Of a DNA stretch of 64,000 bases, positions 58,330-64,000 are shown one piece after another. The stretch is from positions 13,602,581 through 13,666,580 of the forward strand of contig NC_044927.1 in the NCBI RefSeq assembly GCF_003576645.1. Reading direction: 5' to 3'. The position numbers were made by a program, and so were the translations under genes. The first letter of the stretch is position 1. Each line of letters starts with the position of its first letter. The notes below the pieces were generated by a model. It made no database searches and was not told the origin of the DNA. It saw only the letters and a program-made list of their open reading frames with translations. This stretch comes from Ipomoea triloba (Eukaryota > Streptophyta > Magnoliopsida > Solanales > Convolvulaceae).

Positions 58330-60657
58330 TCACTCAGATTCTAAAGACACATCCTCTTGGCTGGTCAAGGCAATCTCAGTATCAGGTGGGTTGCCAGCAG
58401 GTGCTACAGAAGGTTCAGTAGATTGTTCAGCAGATGCAGCAGTCATCTCTTGGTCTCTTAGTCTCAATTGTTCACGCAGTTGCATTTCAACTGCTCTCTT
58501 TTCAAAAAGAATTTGGATGATAGTGTTGAGATCCTTGATGATTCTGTCTAAGTGCTGCGCTGTGAGTCTACTTGTATATGGAGCATCAACATTTAGAGTT
58601 GGGGCTGAACTGCTTCCATGTTCTGGAAAAATATCAAGCACATGTGATCCCTGCTTGAGTCTAGCATCAATCAGTCTGACTTTGAGAACATCCATAGGTT
58701 CATTTGCTTCTGGCCTGAATCCTTGTGTATGCGGACCCCATAGATTGTACATGGAAAGGGTAGTTTCACTTTGCTTTCTTTGGTAGCTGGTTTCCTGAAA
58801 GTGGCCACATGTTTAAAGATTAAGTCACCAAGATCAACAGGAATACCTTTTCCAATTCTGTAAATCAGATTGGCCATTTGCAGATTCAGTCCTCCTTTGT
58901 GTTCACCTGACATCCAGTTAGTCATAGCAATCTTGTGCAGTAGTGCATACTTTGTTGTCAGTGATTTTGCTGGAAGCATGTTTGTCTCAATCGGCCAATA
59001 ACTGTATGTTCCACCCGTGATGACCTTTGCGATTGTGTTTGCACCCAGAATAGGATCCTCAATGTCACTTGCATCACTGCCCAGATACATGTTTATGATG
59101 GAGGGGGTAAAATTGTAGGCTTTTCCTCAGAGCCACACACGCCCATATTGGGTTGATCCTGCTTCTTTAAGGGTCATCATAAGATTGGCATAGAATTCCT
59201 TGATGGCAATAGGTGGGTAACTTTTCAGGCTTGTGACCGATCTCATCAGGTTTATCTTCTCAAACACTGGTATAAGTTGGCACTGAGATTTGAATTTTTC
59301 AACATCCAGGAATCTTTCACTCAGAATCTTTCTTTTATTTGTGGAATCCCATCTTGCTACAAACTCTTCTGAGAGAAATTGAGGTTTGATAGTTTCAAGT
59401 GGCACAACAACAGACACATCTGGCTGGCTTTCAGCGACTGGTGCTTGTTCTGAGGTGGTCGGGACACTCTTCCTTCTTTTCTTCTGACTAGTGGTTTCTT
59501 GTGAGACATTTGGCTCAACAGTTGTTTGCTTCCTCTTGGATGTTCTGACAGGAGATGGGGTTTCCTTTGTGCAGCAATTGATGATGATCTGGTTTATTGC
59601 CTTGGAGCAGGAGCTGTGAAGACCTGGATCTTCTGAACTGGATTAGTATCAACTTGTTCTTCTGGCATTTTCTTCTTCCCTTTGGCTTTCTCCTTGATTT
59701 TTCCTTACTTGGGACAGAGGCAGGTTGTCTTCTTCATCTGCTTTATATGAAACCTGTGTTTCTTGGACATTTCCTGCTTCATATTCAACTTCAAAGTCCA
59801 GTGGGTCTAGTTCTAGTTTTGGATTAGGATTAGCTGGTGTAATCTCAGGGTTTTGTTCATGAGGAGGTTCAGACACAGTTTCAGTAGTGTGTGACTCTTC
59901 AAACAGGATGGGTTGAGATTTTTCTATGTTCTTTTGGTTAGGTTCTGCAATTTCTAGTGATTGTGTTGGAAGTAATGACAGAACAAGACTTTGTGAAGGT
60001 TCTTCAGTTTGAGGAATGGTGATAGGGACAAACAGTCGATTTGCAAGGGATGTAGACTTTCTATGCTCATTCAAGATATTAAACAAATCAAGTTTAGAGA
60101 ACATTGAAGCAAGTGGTTCTAGCTGGTGTAGACCATACATGACAGCAGATATGGGGTTAGTATCAGCAGACAAAAAAGAGCTCATATCATGAACAGAGGG
60201 ATTTTCAGGTAAATCATCAACAGGTTCTTGTTTCACAGATATTAAAGGCAAGGGTTTTTCAACAACAGGATTTTCCGATTTATTTTCATCCTCAGTATCC
60301 GAGAGAACAATTATTTCCTGAAACATTTATTGATATAAGCACAAAGCACAATATTGTTCATAAACCCACATATATTATACATAAGGCAAATAGTGGACAA
60401 GGGTTTTCAGAATAAACCTCAGGAGCCTTTGCTTTGGACGATTCGCTAGTTTCGGCTGCAAGTGGCTTGAGGAATCCTTTCAGGTAATCGAGCTATTCTG
60501 CTCTGGAGTACCAGGACCAAATGGGTTTTCCACCGGGAGGCTTTATCTTGTTGTTGATGATCATTACCATCTCCCATGAGGCTTGATGTTGAACTTCCGT
60601 TGGATACCTGTTAGTGAGTCTTGCGAAATCAAAGTATTTCGTTTCATCTTGATCCAT
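58330..60657 (-). pseudogene. Env-like / putative plant transposon protein of a second SIRE-type copia
   Basis: Minus-strand start MDQDETKYFDFARL (60657). Then comes a stretch with TAG at 60493-60495, an intron-like gap (60419-60330) and a Pro/Glu-rich piece (60326-59649). A conserved block follows, FVARWDSTNKRKILSERFLD with VTSLKSYPP and EFYANL (59417-59127), typical of the plant transposon domain downstream of pol in SIRE-like elements. A following piece (59090-58671) and a C-terminal helix-rich piece (58752-58330, ends EDVSLESE) lie in different frames, so frameshifts are present. No pol was found upstream in the window. Confidence 0.75.
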
Positions 60658-61530
60658 TGTTACTCGTAAACTTGAAGTTTCGAGCGTTTGTAAGGATATT
60701 ATGAAATAGGTAAAGCAAATGTGAATATCTGAGATGTAGAGAGAGAAAGAGATTTGGGAGATCTTTTATTTCCTTTTTTTGCAACTGATTTTTCAAGAAC
60801 ACAAAGGTTGTATGGTAGCTAGTTTCTTCGGGTTACGTGGTGAAGTGTGATAGTCGTGAAAGACGTGCTGATTAACGGTTGTCCTTTCTGTAATTAATGT
60901 TGTGGCAACTGCTCAGATTAGTACGTTGTCCCTTTATTTTGTATTTATCTATTGTTTATGTGTGCTTGTTCTACCTTGTTGTCATTTGTTTAGCTTCTTG
61001 TTGATTTCCTTGTGCTAGTGCCTAGTTTTGTGATTGCATATTGCGTGCCATAACCCCCAATCCTCAGTGGAATGGCATTTCACACCCGTACACTCACCAT
61101 CACTCATTTTTGCTGCACATCAAATACTATAAATAGATGTTTTTCTCCTTTTGCATAAAAAGAGCGGCCAACCAACCACATTCTTTAACAATAGCGAAAT
61201 TATCTTCAACCTTTTCACCAAGATGACGGTTCGCTTCATTGTGGTTGATCACCTTCTTCTCATAATCTTTTTGATGGCTAAGTTTCTGCTTGCCTTTCCC
61301 TTGATTATGGTGGAAGTAGTTGTTTACACTACAATAATCCTCAAACCATGTAGTGATCACATAGCCACTGGATCTTTCGTGGCTGTTAGCCGATCTACTT
61401 GATTTCAATAGGCATTAATTGCATGCCACCAATCACTAGTCTACAGGTTCGTGAACCAAAGTTCTCCGGAGCAGTAGAACACCATCGTGTGATTTTACGA
61501 CTTCCACGGAAACATTATTTCTAATGTTGC
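60658..61530. other. No gene recognised
   Basis: AT-rich, with a GA tract near 60735. ORFs at 61127-61408 (minus) and 61151-61402 (plus) overlap each other on opposite strands and match nothing I know. A plus-strand TATA-like CTATAAATAG at 61127 is not tied to a gene. Confidence 0.5.
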
Positions 61531-64000
61531 TGTAACACCCCAATTTTCAACAACACCCCAATTTTCAACTCTTACATTAATTACAAATCAATAATAATAC
61601 ATTGCGGAAGCTTACATCTTATAGGCAGAAAACTGGGTGCTACCGCCACACCTAGAGTGAATTCTATCACCTCTTTGACAAACTCCACTCTAAGTGCACA
61701 GGCTAAACTTACAACATTAACAACAATCCCTGTCTACATCAAAGAGTAGACCCCAACCTCAACTTCCATCCTATTCAGAGCTCATCGGGCTACAGGAACC
61801 CACCCTATATAACATCTGTTATCAGAAAACACATTGAAGTGTAGTTAGCACGACGGCTAAGTAAGGATATCCATGGGTTATTCAAAACTAAATAAAGGTT
61901 TTGTAAAAATTGTTACATAGGAAACCCTATACCTTACTCATCGGCAAAGATTCTATCTGCAACAGTTATAAATAGCAACTTGCATACATTATGAGTAAAA
62001 TTCAATAACGTCTCATATCATTTTCCCTCTTGACAAGGTCATTTGGTAATCATTTACATACCCAATAATATATTGTTAAACAATTAAGCATACTAGTAAG
62101 TAGTAGAAAACATAAATCACACATCTTGCTTGTAATCACCTTAGTAGAAAAACCTTTCCCTCATAATGAAATTTTCATCACTTTTCACTCTTCAACTTTC
62201 CCTCATAATGAAATTTTCATCACTTTTCACTCTTCAAAGAGTGAGATCACCCACAACCTTTGGGTACTTAATTACTTGTCACATCTTTCTTTCCTGTAGC
62301 TACGGCGTAACTACATTCACATTTCAAAATTCCTCTTAGTCCTAGATAGAAAGTGAGTGTGAGGCCTCAGAGTATCCTTTCTCCACTTTTGACTGACCAC
62401 TTGGATCGTTCAACTCGGGTTCAGTGGTCATCGCCCGGTCTAATACTGATCCCCTGGACTTATAGGAGCGTTAGAATGATTCCTAGCTAGTCTCACTAGG
62501 TTCATAAGAACGACTCCTACCCGAAAATAGAGTTACTATACTTAAGTGTGCACACCCCCGCAGGAGACCCTTTTCCTTCCGGGTGATATAGTACTCGGCG
62601 AATAGACTTCGCCCACAGTATGAACTGGTCATACAATAACATAACCACCATACGGGAAGGCACTTTAAGCTCTCTATCCCGTAGGCTACAAGACAAGGTC
62701 CTTCACCACTTTTACTAGAACTAAGGTTTGAAAACATTTTTCCACCTTTTCCCTTTTCTTGCTTTGAAAATATTTTGGACATACTTGAGTCAATTCCAAT
62801 ACTCGGAAATTAATTCTCCTTTTAACCCAATTCAAAAATTCTCCTTTTCTTTTTCAAAACATTTGGATGATCCACTAACATCCCTTCACAAAAGTAATTC
62901 AAGTGTAACTACTCTACACTTTCAACTCCACATTTATCACATAAGTCTCACATTTGACACATACATCTAAATGCATATAACATATACATTTCCCAACCTT
63001 AACATAGGCATAATACACAAAATACATTTACTCTTTACATGTACATAATACCACCTCCTTATAAGAAAATTTCAGCTTGGCGCAGTCCGAAAGATTGAGC
63101 CGGTAAAAATAATTCCCGAACTCTTTTTCACTTGAAATTTTTATGGTAGAACCCCAACTCATAGTACTTGATGTCCATAAAAAGTTTTGATTATTTTGAT
63201 CCGCGAATAAACACAGAAAATTCCATTTTTGCCCTTGGCAGTGTGCTGTCCAGAATTTTTCTCTCTGGACCAGTTTTGGAAAAAAATTCGAAAACCATAC
63301 TTATACTACTCCGATCATTATGAAATTTTATATGCAGGTTCTACACTTATTGAACTACATATCTGAAGAAAATAGGATCAAAATACCTTACCAAATTTTC
63401 CCAATAAATCTCGGAAGTTACTGCCAGAAATCTATCTGGATTTTCAATATTTTCACAAGTATAAGCCTATATGGACATAAATACAACATATACATGCATA
63501 TATTAGCTATGAACATGTACACAAAAACTACCAAAAATTCAAAGAGTAATTTCTTGAACCATCTAAGAGTTCCTCAAGTTAAACACATAATTTTCACATA
63601 ACACATAGATTTCATGTACACCAATCAACCACAATTCACAACCTAGCTATCAATTATCTAGTTTCAAATAACCTCAACCAAATAAAGGGATTCCTTACCT
63701 CCTTGAGAGTATATTAACACCGTAGGATGAATTTTGGATCTTTTCCCCCAATTTACTCAAAATCCTAAGATCAAAATCAACACCATAACAACAAATATTA
63801 AGAACTTAAGCTTAGATTCATGCTCTAGGAGGAAAAACAAAGCTTTCCACCGAATAAAATCGAAGTTTTACCGAATAGTTTGACACTTGTGAAGAAACTT
63901 GGCTATGGAAGCAAGCTTTAATGGAGGAAAAATGGTGAACAAGATGAAGATGATCACACTTTCTCTCTCTCTCTTTGATTTCGGCAATTTGAAGGGAAAT
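61531..64000 (-). mobile_element. Inverted copy of the 4-2626 LTR (truncated by the window end)
   Basis: The reverse complement of 4-2626 aligns from the LTR 3' end (TGTAACACCCC at 61531) to about base 500 of the LTR at the window edge. It is diverged by substitutions and indels and carries an 18-bp duplication at its tip (AACACCCCAATTTTCAAC twice). No PBS follows the LTR end on its own strand, so it is a 3' LTR or solo LTR. Confidence 0.75.
62161..62244. repeat. 42-bp tandem duplication in the second LTR
   Basis: TCATAATGAAATTTTCATCA at 62161 and 62203, perfect copies offset by 42, like the six near 3 kb. Likely the same assembly artefact. Confidence 0.85.

Noticed and set aside
61127..61408. 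Opposite-strand overlapping ORFs near a TATA-like box
   Set aside because: Neither frame matches a known family and there is no splice or codon evidence; left as unassigned spacer.

Overview
The window is plant nuclear DNA, almost certainly from a flowering plant and probably a eudicot. It is a dense, nested pile of transposable elements. I see no ordinary host gene, rRNA, tRNA, operon or CRISPR array. Evidence for a plant: two Helitrons carrying RPA-like genes, a SIRE/Maximus-type Ty1-copia element with an env-like ORF, Athila-like and other Ty3-gypsy remnants, a LINE RNase H relic, a Mutator-like element with a 9-bp target duplication, long (TA)n tracts and AT-rich spacers. The species cannot be named from this.

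Layout. 4-2626: a long LTR (+) that cuts into a Helitron. 2627-10553: that Helitron (minus strand), with a broken Rep gene and an apparently intact RPA-like gene; its 5' terminus is at 10553. 10841-11016: a long hairpin. 11297-30644: a large SIRE-type Ty1-copia element (+) with LTRs at 11810-13466 and 28825-30644, gag, pol, a small accessory ORF and an env-like ORF, preceded by the 3' tail of another copy. 30645-33648: short relics (LINE RT, minisatellite), partly duplicated. 34523-42015: a second Helitron (minus) with both termini, inserted in an older inverted-repeat element (33649-42362). 42385-43560: LINE RNase H relic. 43639-44862: an inverted-repeat element. 45054-53802: a run of (TA)n-anchored elements with GTGCA-like arrays; one of them is split by a 4.8-kb Mutator-like element (46913-51699) holding gypsy fragments. 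54625-56940: Athila-like 3' region. 57030-60657: minus-strand copia env-like ORF and LTR. 61531-64000: an inverted copy of the first LTR.

Assembly quality matters here. Single Ns at 17064, 21064 and 31795, and a 110-N gap at 18818, sit at junctions where sequence restarts from an earlier point, so 16242-21064 and 30139-31795 are near-exact repeats of neighbouring sequence and probably redundant. Seven perfect tandem duplications all have a period of exactly 42 bp (six in 2631-3664, one at 62161), which looks like unmerged contig overlap. Copy number and ORF lengths in these stretches should not be taken at face value.

Functionally, the Helitrons pair a Rep-helicase (rolling-circle transposase) with a single-strand DNA-binding RPA homologue. 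The copia element has a full protease, integrase, RT and RNase H order, but each ORF carries stops or frameshifts, so it is not autonomous as read. Two TATA-like boxes just upstream of its accessory and env-like ORFs raise the possibility of internal promoters. The strongest candidates for something undescribed are the family of microsatellite-anchored elements at 45-54 kb and the dispersed TCGAGAGGT motif of the copia element.
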